In this document: one piece after another, positions 48,731 to 60,638 of the stretch | Layout of the letters: each line of letters starts with the position of its first letter | How positions within the stretch are numbered: the first letter of the stretch is position 1 | Origin: Hydnum rufescens UP504 | Taxonomy: Eukaryota; Basidiomycota; Agaricomycetes; Cantharellales; Hydnaceae | Assembly: GCA_014904985.1 (NCBI GenBank) | Contig: MU128913.1 | Span: forward strand, 161,372-225,371 | Reading direction: 5' to 3' | DNA length: 64,000 nt | Made by a program: the position numbers and the translations under genes | Notes under the pieces: model-generated | What the model saw: the letters and a program-made list of their open reading frames with translations, nothing else | What the model was told of the DNA's origin: nothing | Database searches by the model: none

Positions 48731-51329
48731 GCTGTCCCTGAGTAAGTTTTGCAACTCCTGGAAATTGACCTTTCCATTTCTGATATAGGAGAGATGATGC
48801 AGGAGCAAATGTCAGACCTGAGAGATAGATGTGAGGCATGCTGGTGGCAATGGCAGTTCTAAACATGGAGATGAATTGCAGGGCATCTTGTTGGAGTTCA
48901 ATGAGGTCTGCAGCAATCTGTGGAACCAACATTGCAAATCAGCCCAGAGCTTCAGTAGGTACTAAAATTGGCAATATGCTTACATGACAGCTACTAAGTG
49001 GGACTAATGGAGTTTGAGGGGAGCTCTGCATAACACTCATCACTTCCAACCAGTGTAAAAAATCCTTCTGAAAGAAGGACCGCATCGGTTTCTCAGTGAC
49101 CTCACTGTTAGGTGTTGTGGGCACATGGAAACCCCAGAATCGACAAGCATAGTACAGATAATCAGGTATATGTTGTTCCCTGAGTATCTTAATGTTGGGT
49201 ATGTGGGTGTTGCGAAGGAATGATGTTGGAAATTGACAGATATTGAAGGTCAGGGTCTCGTCCATCACACGGAAACACGCCAAGACCATGTCCTGATTTG
49301 CTTCGGCTTTGTCAATGTGGAAATCTTTGTTCTGCTCTGGGTGACACAAGAAATCGCGATAAGATGAGTGAAGAAGCCCAATGGGTTCATGGTCACTGTG
49401 TGTACCACTAAGGAGCGAGGCAAGATGCTTCACAATTCCTCGTTGTATGTCCATGTCATCGTCATCTCGAGTGAAGGTGGAGTCGGGTGGGACCAGGTGC
49501 ACGAGAGCATGGAATGATAAAGGCTCGCGAGCGCATAGGATTCGGCCTAGGATTGACTTGACTCGTTTTACTGCTATCGCACTCAATGGATCGCAGTGCT
49601 CCGCCATGACGGCCCTGTAGAGCGCATACAGCCCTTCATCACTACTCAGCACAGTCGCAATACGGTCCCGCGGGCCGACGCCGGCTTTGCTATCACTGCG
49701 AATGAAGCGGCAGGCAGTAGCAGCCCACTGAAAAGATGTTCCGGCCATACGAATGAGATCCCCCAGCTGTGTCTGGTACTCTCTTGGAGTCCTTTCAGGT
49801 TGCGGAGTTCATTGTGTATATACGTCGCAATGTCGCGCGAGGTCTGAGAAGTCGGGATGTTGTCCACAAGTATGATGCCAACCCCGGGGGGGAGCGGAGA
49901 CTGTAACGCATCTTGAATATCATGTTCATATCTCGAAGTGACTACGACTCGAAGGCCCAGAGGGAATTCTGAGGCTCGCTTCGTCAGAATAGCGAGCACG
50001 TTGGCGCGAGCTGCAACGTCCCCAGATTCGTCAAATGCATCGATGAAAATAACGGTCTCTCCCACGGCCTTATCACCCTCAAATGATGCGATGATGAAGT
50101 GCTGGAACTGCAATTTGCAGTCAAGTGTTGTTCGTATTGCGGTGTCGTTCTTCACAACATCCACAAGGCGCTGCTTCCGGGAGCTGTCGAGGTCAGCGAA
50201 GGTCTCGAGCAATCGTGCTGAACAGGTTGGTGGGGTTTGTTGCGAGGGGTTTATTTTTGTCGAACCCATAATACGACCCCTTGCGTTGAAGTTTAGAAAT
50301 GCGTTTTGCGCATGAGCGAAGGACTGACGATTTCCCTGCACCCGCCGTGCCACACAACCAGAGCACACGAGACGATTCGTTAGACCTCAACGATATTGAG
50401 CCATTCGAATCAGACTCCGGGGTATCCGCTCTAACAACCCAACGCTCTATAGCCTCGATGATCTCGATGCGTGTGCCTTGTAAGCACCCTTGATCCAGAT
50501 CATGATGGGCCTCTGGGGCGTATTTCAGTTCGCTCAGCACTTGCAAGTCTCCTATGTGCCATTTTAGGATCCAGGTTTAATCGAATGCATACAAGAAGCA
50601 CTTACGGACTTCAGTCACGATGTCTAACACGCGATGTGTAATGACGGTGCATTCGATGTTGGCACGGTCGATCAGATTCCGTCGGAGAGTCTCCAGGATC
50701 CCCTTGTAGTTATCGATCCGCGCGTCCACAAGAGAAACCGTGTACTTCGCAGTGCGTTTCACTGCCACCCACACTGATCAGTCCTGGAGTACGTAGAACG
50801 TGTGGGATTCCACATACGAACGACTTGTCCCTGCAATACCCCCGAATGAAATACGCGCATTCCATTATTTGGCTCAATATTTGGTTGATGATATCTTGGT
50901 CTCTTTCCGAGCGTTTCTTCAACTCCCCGGCTTCCTCGGCAAAGGAACAGCTATCCGCCATAGTCTGGACTAAACCCATCACATTCGCATCTCGCTGACT
51001 CTGGACGGAAGGGATCTAACGGAGTACCAGTGAGAAAGCATACAGATACAAAGCTTGATTCTAGTCATACTTTATACGCTGCTGAGACAACACCCCACGC
51101 TAACTTGATCCAAGGGTGAACCTGTTTGTAAATACTTCTTAGTAGTCGTAGGGCTCAGAGAATTCAGGATGGAACATGCCTCGGCGACCGCATCAGCAAT
51201 TTTCACAAGTGCGTCGAGGCGACTTAACAGCGGCTGCCAAGCATTAAACTGGGCTGTGATTTGTGTTGCAAGTGGGGTGATAGCTTGAATGGCATCATTG
51301 ACAGCCGCTAGTCCCGGACCTAGTTGCTC

Positions 51330-51515
51330 GGCAGCTTGCTTGGCCTGCTCGGCAACCTGTTTGGCATCGTGGTAGGCAACCCCATGGACACCCTGGTCTG
51401 CAGTTCGGTCGGTAGTCTGATCGGCAGTCTTTGTTGGCAGCCTGGTTGGCAGCTTGATCGGCGCCCTGGTCGGCAGCTTGATCGGCAGTTTGCTTGGCTT
51501 CCTGGACAGCCCCAT
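51330..51515 (-). repeat. 12-bp tandem repeat expansion in NLR copy A helical domain
   Basis: Imperfect repeats of a TCGGCAGCTTGA-like 12-mer. On the minus strand they encode Ala-Asp-Gln/Ala-Asn-Gln tetrads (QTADQAADQGADQAANQAAN). Copy B lacks the expansion and reads straight through EAVQNANRAAEQLGSRLAVL at the same place. A frame slip follows within the tract near 51,440. Confidence 0.7.
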
Positions 51516-52022
51516 CGGTGGATGCGAGAGAGGATGCCACCCATATTGTTAACTCTCCGAGTTTGTCCTTCGCGCTACCTTTTAAATCGAGGCAGACCTC
51601 TGCAAGAATAAAGACTATGCGTAAGTATGGCCCTCTCTTCACATAAACATAAGCAGATTCACCTCGGTCTCTCGCAGAGGAGAGATCCAAAGTACACGAT
51701 GCAACAATCCGCCCGGAACGTCCAAAACGGTGCTCGCACAAATCAATAGCCACTCGAGAATTGGTATGTGTCGGAGCCACCATACTGCCAGGAGAATGTG
51801 AATAAAGAAAGGCGACGAAGGACGTGGCGCGAAGGAGACCTACAACTCATCCCCGAAGGGATCCTTCCACGTCACGGTCTTATCAATTGCCTTGATATAC
51901 TCCGACTTTGGCGAACGAAGCCCAGTGACGGTAGCAGGAGGTTGGATCATGAAGTGAAGGCGATATTGTTCCGATGTACGTAGAAGATGACTGTTGCATC
52001 TGGCCCCTGTCGCGAGGGCCAC

Positions 52023-53412
52023 ACAGATTTGTCAGATGCGAACTGCTGGTCTGTAAGTAGACCGCATACTTGAAATATACATTGTGCGCATGTCCACTGG
52101 GTTCAGCGAGTCTTTGGATCCCATGATATGTGAGAAAGAGCAGTGTAACTGATCAGATGTTTAAAGATGATGGAGGGTGGTGCAATCGCTAGCACCCGAG
52201 GGCGAGGACGAGGACACGGAGATCAATTTGCGAGAAAAGAACCCCGTGCTTCAGGGCATCCAATTAAAATCGGCCAGATATCTTTCAGAAATGGTTCGCC
52301 AGTGTGCCAGTGCCGCTTACCTGGTCTGAAGATGTCAAAGATCCGTATTCGCAGTAGTCTGACTTTTGGCGCTAAATCTCTGCAAGATGTTGCTGACTTA
52401 ATCGCATGCTAGGTCAACGTTTGTTATTAAATCTGTCCTTTCTACAGCGATGCCTTCCTTCTTTGCAGATTCGATACTTGTCTCTGCACTGTCCCCCTGG
52501 GCTGCAATTGGAGTTCTCCGCGACAAATCCGAATCTAGCGATGATTGGGGAATACAGTAGGTGGAATGGATCAATCGACATCGGGTGCGACATTCTTTTG
52601 CTCAGGCATCTGGTCGATGTCGCCAGGTGGTGCTCCCGCCTCCATTTGGGCACTGTCAGCCAATTGTTGAATCCGCCCGGCCTCTTCATCGCATGCAACT
52701 GTGGCTAGGCCTCCAGGTGGCTGAGACGTGCCCTTCCGAAAGCAACCGTGGAGGGCTTCCACAATACAATGCGCATCCCGACCCCCAAGAAAGTTAATTT
52801 GGGGATACTTACAGTAATGCATTTCCCCACAGCTAGTACTTCAATGCGTGTCTCATACTTTTATAACGCGCTGGTGGATGACCTTTTTAAAGTTCCTCTG
52901 AGATTTCTCATGCGCGAATGGTCCACTTATAACGGTATGTAGAGAGCACTTCGTGGGCAGACACGTTTCGCGGGATTTAAGGCATATGCCGCGCGGAGAA
53001 CAAATTGCAAGGGGGATGAAGAAGCCAAGATGTTCTCGGTTATGGGAACGCAGATGGAATACCACGATGAGAATTCCGCCTGGCTGACGACGCTGAGGTG
53101 CGATCGTGAGGGTGGGGAATAGAGATGTCATTGTTAATCAGTGCATAATTCAACTTTGTTATTCACTCGACCAGGTCGCGGGCCCCTGGCTGTACAATGA
53201 GCTGAGGTTGTAAAACTGGAATAGAAGGGGACCAAAAGTGTGAAAATGGATGCAAAAGGGGAAAGTTAAATGCGGGGATTTCATAACAAGAAAAGGTTAC
53301 TTTAATTCGCCGTACTCGTCTTGTTGCCGTGGTCTTCAGAGTGAGTGAGAGGGAGGTGTATATTCGGCTTTTGCCGCTCATGTGTGATGTAAGCGAGATG
53401 GCTGGCAGGCGC
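52023..53412. other. 5' flank of NLR copy A, homologous to flanks of copies B and C
   Basis: Duplicated non-coding sequence. Matches the flank of copy C (about 43,230-44,050) and of copy B (58,828-60,090) in blocks, with indels. Probably carries the NLR promoter. No separate gene supported. Confidence 0.55.
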
Positions 53413-54537
53413 CACCCTTTTGCAAACACACTTTTCTGATGGCCAGGGTAACAAGACTCACAATTGACATTCCTGGCCGTTCCCTATGGAAGGTGGTCTC
53501 TGGAGGATATCATCGGAGATTTGGCTCGTGAGAACGTTCCAACCCCCTCTTGAATCTTTCCCGAGAAGAAGGCGATCGAGCACCTTACCAGAGAGGTCGG
53601 ACCTGCCGCCGTTGCACACCTAAATGCTTTTGGAGGCACGACTGCCACTCTTAAAATCAGTTTTGGCAGAGGACACGGGTGAAGACCTCGAGATTCCTTT
53701 CCTTCCGTTGCTCCGACGATCACTCACGTTCTTCGCGCATCTAATTCCGGTCACGTTCTGGGATTCTTCCCAGGTTGAGAAGAGATCACAGTAGTCGGCA
53801 CATCCTGGCTGAAAAGCAACGGTTTCCTCTTGGCGTCAACTTCAATGCTCCAAGCAAATATTTCATGTCATCTCCTACACTTCACTATCCCCGTCGCTGA
53901 GTAGCAAACCGTGTTCGCCCTACTTCCTCCGGTGCCAGGAGGGTCATCATTGCTGGAACTTCCATCACCATTTCCGATGTCGTGTACGTTGTCGATATAG
54001 GAAAGGTCAAGGAGAAACGATACGATCCTGAACGCCACATGACTCCGCTTGGATCCGCTTGGGTCGGTTCGTCCAACTTAGATCAACGAGCTGGTCATGC
54101 TGGACGTCGTTGACTTGGTGTATTATGGTACTATATCTTGCTCACGGATGGAAGCCCTCCATCCTTATCAGATGGTGGAACGTTGTGACGCGCGTTTAAG
54201 CTTTCGACTTTAGTGGAATGACTGTCAAGAGATCTTGGCCGCACTCATCGAGCCTCCGGTGCCTGAACGAGTCGAGATGGCATTGCAGACCCTCGAGATG
54301 GTCAATGCGCTGGATGCGGGGCAGTGATTGACACCGCCAGGGAGGATCTTGCAGCAGTGGCCCATCGAAGCCACGATCGGTGGTTTGGTGTTGTATGGAT
54401 GTATGTTTAAGTGCCTGGCCTCGGCGTTGACCCTCACTACGATATCGACGAATTGGGAGCCTCTGATGGCACCCATAGGGGCAACACAGGAGGCATAGGA
54501 ATCTAAAGCCTCCTGGACGGAAAACGAATTCCGCGCT
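53413..54537 (+). pseudogene. decayed partial copy of the DExH helicase core
   Basis: Corresponds to about 40,264-41,438 of the helicase gene in the same orientation. It begins at the segment after motif III (TTTGCAAACACACTTTTCTG against TTCCAAACATACTTTGCCGA) and ends inside the region after the HA2 domain (GAAAACGAATTCCGC in both). One stretch, AAGGTCAAGGAGAAACGATA and the bases after it (about 54,003-54,045), is almost unchanged. Elsewhere there are many substitutions, small deletions and stop codons, e.g. TGGATTTTT to TGAATCTTT near 53,551. Motif VI is damaged (CAACGAGCTGGTCATGCTGG). It lies exactly between NLR copies A and B, with no introns to judge by. Confidence 0.85.
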
Positions 54538-54638
54538 GGATACAATAGGGCAGGCTGAAGGAAACAAGATGCAAGCAAAACAGTATTTGGTGGTTTTTCC
54601 AATCATAGGAAACTGTCAATTGAAATGCTAGTTAAATG

Positions 54639-57600
54639 TTACAAATCCCTGAGACCACCAGCATCTTCTACTTCATCAACTGGATCTTGACATTGCATCC
54701 ACTCTGTGCCACATTTGAAGTGCTGAAAATCAATCCGGGTAGTGTTGGGATTTCCCTCAGTGTGACAGTGAGGGTGCTCCAGGGATGCACGGTAGGCAGG
54801 AGGGACCCAGAGAATGAGCTCATCATTGGGTCCCAAAATCCATCCATCATCAAGTCGAAAGGGGGATGGTGGGAGTGGGAAGAGATGGATAGGGTATTGG
54901 AGTGTGTGTTTGGACTCTGCAGTGGGCAACTGTAAAATTTGAACATGGTTGGGCTGGCAGTTAGAACCAAGCTTGCCATCAGGCAACAAAGCAATAGGGA
55001 AGATGTCATCACCATGCCTCTCCATTGGCTGGCCAATCCTTGCACCTGTCTCCACATTCCAGAGTTGGATGGTATTGTTCCTGGAGCTGGCAGCAATCTG
55101 CTTGCCATCAGATGAGAAAGCAATGGACCAGATGTGATCATGCTCCTCTATTGGCTGCCCAATCCTTACACCTGTCTCCACATTCCAGAGTTGTATGGTC
55201 TTGTCCATGGAGCTGGAAGCAATCTGCTTGCCATCAGATGAGAAAGCAATGGAGTGGACAATATCATTATGCCCCTGCATTGGCTGGCCAATGGTTGCAC
55301 CTGTTGCCACACTCCAGAGTTGAATGGTTTTGTCATTGGAGCCAGAAGCAATGTGCTTGCCATCAGGTGAGAATGCAATGGACCAGACACTACCATGATG
55401 CCCCTGCATTGGCTGACCAATTCTTGCACTTGTCTCCACATTCCAGAGTCGGATAGTCATGTCCTCAGAGCCAGCAGCAATCTGCTTGCTATCTGGTGAG
55501 AAAGCAATACACAAGACACCAGTATGATGCCCCTCCATTGGCTGACCAATGCTTTCACCTGTCATTGTCCAGAGTTGTATGGGCTTGCCCCAGGAACTGG
55601 TAGCAGCTTGTTTGCCATCAGGTGAGAAAGCAGCAGATAGTCCACCATTCTGATGCCATTCTAAGATCAACTTGATATTTGGCCAGTGGTCAATGTGTCC
55701 CTGAGTAAGCTTGGCAACTCCTGGAAATTGACCCTTCCACTTCTGATATAGGAGGGATGATGTAGGAGCAAATGTCAGAGCAGAGAGGTAGATGTGAGGT
55801 GCACTAGTGTTGAGAGCAGTGGCAAACATGGAGATAAATTGCACAGCATCCCATTGCAGTTCAACAAGGTCTCCAGCAATCTGGGAAATGCATGTTAAGA
55901 ATCAGCCTGCAGCTTCAACTTCTGCTCAAAGTGGAGTCATGCATACATGAGAGGTGCTAATTGAGGCAAATGGCTTTACCATGGGGTTCTGTGTAACACT
56001 CATCACTTCCAACCAGTGGAGGAAGTCCTTCCGGAAGAATGACACCATGCATTCCTGAGCAAACTCACTGCTGGGTGTTGCCAACACATGGAAACCAAAG
56101 AATCGACAAGCATAGTAAAGATAGTCAGGGATGTGTTTTTCCTGGAGTTCCTTAATGTTGGGGACATCGGCATTGCGGAGGAATGATGTCGGAATTTGAC
56201 AGATATTGAAGGTCAAGGTCTGGTCCATCACACGAAAACATGCCAAGGCCATGTCCCGGTGTGCTTCAGCTTTGTCAATGTAGAAATCCTTGTTATGGTC
56301 GGGGTTACACAGGAAATCGCGATAAGACAAGTGGAGAGGCACAATGGGTTCATGGTCACTGTGTGTACCACTAAGGAGTGAGGCAAGATGCTTCACAATT
56401 CCTCGTTGTATCTCCATGTCATCCTCATCTGAAGTGAGGATAGAATCCGGTGGAACCAGGTGCACGAGAGCATGCAATGACAAAGGCTTCTGAGCGCATA
56501 GGATTCGGCCCAGGATTGACTTGATTCGTTCGACTGCAATCTCAATCGATGCATCGCAATGTTCCTTCATGACGGTGCTGTACAGCCCATAAAGCCCTTC
56601 ATCACTACTCAGCACCGTCGCAACCCGGTCGCGCGGACCAACCCCGGCTTTCCTATCCCTGGAAATGAAGCGACAGGCTGTAGCAGCCCACTGAAAAGAT
56701 GTTCCAGCCATTCGAATGAGATCCCTCAGTTGGGTCTGGTACTTCTCTCGGAGTTTCTTCACGTTACTGAGTTCATTGTGCATATACGTCTCGATATCGC
56801 GCAAGGTCTGATAAGTCGGGATGTCATCCACAAGCATGATGTCAACCCCGGGTGGCCGTGGGGACTGTAATGCCTCTTGGATGTCGTGTTCACATCTCGA
56901 AGTGACTACAACTCGAAGCCCCGGAGGGAGTTCTGAGGCTCGCTTTGTTAGGATAGTGAGCGCGTCAGCTCGAGCCGAAACGTCCCCAGATTCGTCAAAT
57001 GCATCAATGAAAACAACGGTCTGTCCTAGGGCCTTATCATCCCCGAATGATCCAATAATAAAGTGCTGGAACTGCAATTTGCAGTTGGCGGTCCTTCGTA
57101 TCGCAGTGTCGTTCTTGACAGCATCAACAAGACGCTGTTTCCGGGAGCTGTCGAGGTCGGCGAGGTCTCGAGCGATGGTACTGAACAGGTTGGTCGGGTT
57201 TATTGCAAGGGGTGTATTTCTGTCGAAGCCATAGTACGACCCCTTGCGTTCCAGGTCAGAAAGGCGTTTCGCGCATGAGCGAAGGATCGACGACTTCCCG
57301 GCCCCCGCCGTGCCACACAACCAAAGCACACGAGACGATTCGTTAGAGTTCAATGTTATCGAGCCACTCGAATCAGATGGCGTATCCGCTCCAACAGTCC
57401 AACGCACTATAGCGTCGATGATCTCGGTACGCGTGTTTGGTAAGCACGCTTTATCCAGATCATGCTGGGCCTCCGGGCGTATTTTAGTTCGCTGAGTACT
57501 TGCAAGTCCCCTGTGGACGATCTTAGAACCCGGGTTTTGACCGAAGGCATACAAGGACCACTTACGGACTTCAGTGACGACGTCTAAGACACGATGCGTA

Positions 57601-58827
57601 ACGACGGTGCATTGTATGTTCTCATGATCAATCAGATTCCGTCGAAGAGTCTCCAAGGTCGTCTTGTAAGTATCGATCCGTGCGTCCACGAGAGAAACCG
57701 TGTATTTCACAGTGCGTTTGACTGCGGCCCATGCTAATCAGTCTTGGACTAAGTAGACAATGCGGGATTCCACATACCGAAGGATCCGTCCCTGCAATAG
57801 TCCCGAATGAAATATACGCATTCCATTATTTGGCGCAGTATTTGGTTGATGATGTCTTCATCTCTTTCCGAACACTTCTTCAATTCCTCGGCTTCGTCGG
57901 CAAAGGAGCAGCTATCCGCCATAGTCTGGACTAATCCCATTACTCTGGCATCTCTGTCACTCTGGACGGAAGGGATCTAATGGAACACAAGTGAGGGAAC
58001 ATACAGGGACAAAATTTGATTCTAGTCGTACCTTATACGCCGCTGAGACGACTCCCCACGCTAACTTGATCCAAGGGTGAACCTGTTTGTATATACTTCT
58101 TAGTCGTCGCAAGGCTCAGGCAATTCAAGATAAAACATGCCTCGGCGACCGTATCCGCAACTTTCACAAGTGCTTCGAGGCGCCTCAACAAGGGCTGCCA
58201 AGCATTGAACTGGGCTGTTATTTCTGTCGCAAGTGGGGTCGCAGCTTGAATGGCGTCATTGAGAACCGCTAGTCTGGAACCTAGCTGCTCGGCAGCCCGG
58301 TTGGCATTCTGGACAGCCTCAGAAGTGGATGCAAGAGAGGAGGCCACACATATTGTCAACTCTCCAAATTTATCGTTCGTGTCACCTTTTAAATCGAGGC
58401 ATATCTCTGCAGGGATCAAGACTGCGCGTGAGCATAGCCCTCTCTTCATCCCAACAAGAGCAGGGTCACCTTTGTCTGTAGCGGTAGAGAGATCCAAAGT
58501 AGACGATGCAACGATCCGCCCCGAACGTCCCAAACGGCGCTCGCGCAAATCGATGACCACTATGCAATCGATAGATGTTGGAATCACCGTGCTGCCGAGA
58601 GAATGTGAATGAAGGGCGACGAAGTATGTGTGCGTGAAGAAGACCTACAACTCTTCCCCGAAGGGATCCTTCCATTTCACGGCCTCGTGGGTTGCCTCGA
58701 TGTACTCCGACTTTGGGGAACGAAGTCCAGTGACAGTAGCAGGAGGATGGATGGTGAAGTGAAGGCGATAACGCTTCGATGTGTGTACAAGATGACTGCT
58801 GCATCTGGCCTCTGTCGCGAGGGCCAA
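54639..58827 (-). CDS. NLR copy B: C2(?)-helical-NACHT-WD40 protein
   Basis: STAND-type NLR. In fungi such proteins act in non-self recognition and heterokaryon incompatibility; its ligand is unknown. Body intact on the complement: helices SEAVQNANRAAEQLGSRLAV; HPWIKLAWGVVSAAYK; MADSCSFADEAEELKKCSER; NACHT with Walker A CGTAGAGKSSILRSCAKR (about 57,300) and Walker B TVVFIDAFDESGD (about 57,010); winged-helix region to 55,930; intron 55,926-55,864; then six 43-residue WD40 blades (55,720-54,960) and a C-terminal cap ending DVEDAGGLRDL-like at 54,639. A GC-AG intron (GAG/gcatgt...aacag) joins VADTVAE to VHPWIKLAW. Upstream is a C2-like stretch (RLHFTIHPPATVTG, AVKWKDPFGEEL) interrupted by TAG at 58,647-58,645. 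If that stop is real, the first in-frame ATG after it is 58,449, giving a protein without a C2 domain. No ATG was found for the C2 frame itself. Confidence 0.75.
54950..55720 (-). repeat. WD40 blade array of NLR copy B (six units)
   Basis: Six 129-nt units (43 residues), e.g. GHHGSVWSIAFSPDGKHIAS then NDKTIQLWSVATGATIGQPM. They are less alike than those in copy A, and the last unit (about 54,960-55,010) is incomplete. Half as many blades as copy A, so the two copies have changed repeat number since they split. Confidence 0.85.
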
Positions 58828-60090
58828 TCAGGTTTGTGAGATGCGAGCTGCTGGTCTGTAAGGAGACGGCATACCTGAAATATACAGTTTGTGCACGTCC
58901 GCTGGGTTCAGCGGGTGTCTGGATGTCATAATATGCGAAAGAGGACTCTAACTAATGGACAGTGGTGGAATGGACCAGCACACCAGGTTTAGATCAGTTT
59001 TGCGGCCACGAGGCACCCTGGTTGAGAAGCACCGATGCATCCATCAAAATTGGACGGATCCATATGTATTGCGCTTTCAGAAATGGATAGCCAGTACGTC
59101 CCAAGTGGAGCTCAGACCTGGTCCGAAATTGCCACAGATCCGTGTTCAGCCGACTTTTGGACTGCCAATCCCACGGTCAAACAAGTCGATTATCAACCCA
59201 AGTTACGTTCATTAGGACATTGTGTGGCCCAACGGCTCAATAGCTTTCAGGTCTGGGTGAGCTCGGCGGTCAGTCATTATATCAATGTTGATAGGGATCA
59301 ATGTGTCTCATTAGACTTGGAATCTGTCCTTTCTACGCACTGGCCTACTCTTCAGATTTGATATCTGCCTCTGTACCGTTCTCCCAAGCCGCCGCCGCAA
59401 TTGTAGTTCGCCCCGACGAATCAGAATCCAGCGACAATTGAAGAGTAGATTACAAGGGTTAATTGACATCGGGGTTGTCAAATTTTTATCAGCGTTCTAG
59501 TCAGTGTCGCCAGCTGATGCCGCTGCCTCCACGTCGGTACAAAGGATACTGTGGGCCAATTGTTGAATTTTCCCAGCCTCCAGATGGCTGAGATGCAGCC
59601 TTCCGAAACGAATCACCGTGCACTCCTATAGTAGAATGCACACCCCGACGCCTCCGAGAAGGTTGATTTGATCCCCCCCCAAGTACTTCGCGATGTGTGT
59701 CCCACACTTTTTAGCGCGCTTGTGGACATGTGCGAATGGACTACATACAGAAGTATCTGGCGAGCACTTCGTGGGCAGATACACGGCGCGAGAGATGGGC
59801 ACATTTAAGGCATACGCCACGTGGAGAATGACATGAATGAAGGGTCCAGGGCCCGGAGAAGCAGATGAAGCACTGCGACGGGAATTCCATGTGTTCGGGG
59901 ACATTAAGGAGTAATCACGAGGGTGGCAGGGGGGAGGGAATAGGGACCAAATCGTTTATCCGTGTATGATTCAACTTCGCCATTCGCTCAATGACCTTCC
60001 GGGCGGTGCGCCACGAGCCCCCTCACAAACCCAAGATAGAAGTGGAACTAAGGGCGAATTGACGCGGAACCGAAAACGAACCACAAAGAT
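58828..60090. other. 5' flank of NLR copy B, duplicated non-coding sequence
   Basis: Homologous to the flanks of copies A and C. A plus-strand frame here (SICIALSEMDSQYVPSGAQ) has a counterpart in copy C (SICIGLSEMGSQDLLSGAL), but both are short and reflect the shared DNA. Confidence 0.55.
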
Positions 60091-60638
60091 TGCCCATTGA
60101 GTAATTGTCCTAGTCTCGTGACCAGACCTCGCTACTGCTGAAGGTCTGGCAGAATGGGGAGTTCCGAAGGCGCGGGCACGAAGCTTCCGCTCCAGCCAAT
60201 CACAAAAGGTTTTGACCGGCGTTTGCCGTGTCTTTCAGTTGGCTTTGACTCACAAATATTTCTTGATCTAGATGTAGCTAGAATAATACTATTAGTTATG
60301 GGGTTTGTTGCCGCGACCCCTCTAGCCCCTTCAATTCTCCCCCATTGCGGCCCATATTTCGTACATAGGAGCAAGCGGTATATACCTAGGGTTCTGTGCA
60401 AAAAGAGTGCCAAAAATCTGTTAAGAGTGGATGTCTCTTAGCTAGAAACACTTATTATTGTCGAGCGATATGCTCGGTATTTATATACAAAATGTAATAC
60501 TAGAATGTTCATTTAAGTCCGTACTCCATGGTCCGCTGACTATGCCAACTGTGCTGGCTAATTTAGCTGTGTTCCGATGTTTCCAGAATGTTTCCGATTT
60601 ATTTCCTTATCAGGATGTGCTCCATCCAATACTCCCCC
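60091..60638 (-). other. 3' end of copia relic, candidate LTR
   Basis: Just after the copia stop codon, the complement reads TCTGAGGGGGAG (a polypurine-tract-like stretch) then TATTGGATGGAGCACATCC. Within the next 200 bases lies TGTATATAAATACC, a TATA-like box in the same orientation. This is the order expected for a 3' LTR. I could not fix the outer LTR edge or a target-site duplication, and no second LTR copy is in the window. Confidence 0.4.

Larger units (their letters stand above)
46774..52022 (-). pseudogene. NLR copy A: C2-helical-NACHT-WD40 gene, disrupted
   Basis: Same architecture as copy B. Reading the complement: C2-like start (about 52,020-51,640), N-terminal helices (AEQLGPGLAAVNDAIQAITP), MADSCSFAEEAGELKKRSER (50,950), VKRTAKYTVSLVDARIDNYK, Walker A CGTAGAGKSSVLRSCAKR (about 50,330), Walker B TVIFIDAFDESGD (about 50,040), then a WD40 array of about 12-13 blades. 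Lesions against copy B: TAG in C2 (51,842-51,840, shared with B); a frame slip near 51,440 after a 12-bp repeat expansion; TAA at 50,579-50,577 where B has CAA; a one-base insertion near 50,202; a one-base loss near 49,770; and at least four indels in the WD40 array (about 48,097, 48,010, 47,870, 47,607). As read it cannot make a full protein. Assembly error across repeats is possible for the WD40 indels but not for the stop codon. Confidence 0.8.

Noticed and set aside
47533..48741. 402-codon plus-strand open frame across the NLR A WD40 array
   Set aside because: It is antisense to the WD40 repeats and stays open because the 126-129 nt unit is a multiple of three; its peptide is a mirror of the repeat with no domain.
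58466..58804. 112-codon minus-strand frame MQQSSCTHIEALSPSLHHPS over the NLR B C2 region
   Set aside because: It begins with a true ATG, but the C2-like sequence lies in the neighbouring frame and the corresponding frames in A and C are not conserved in length.
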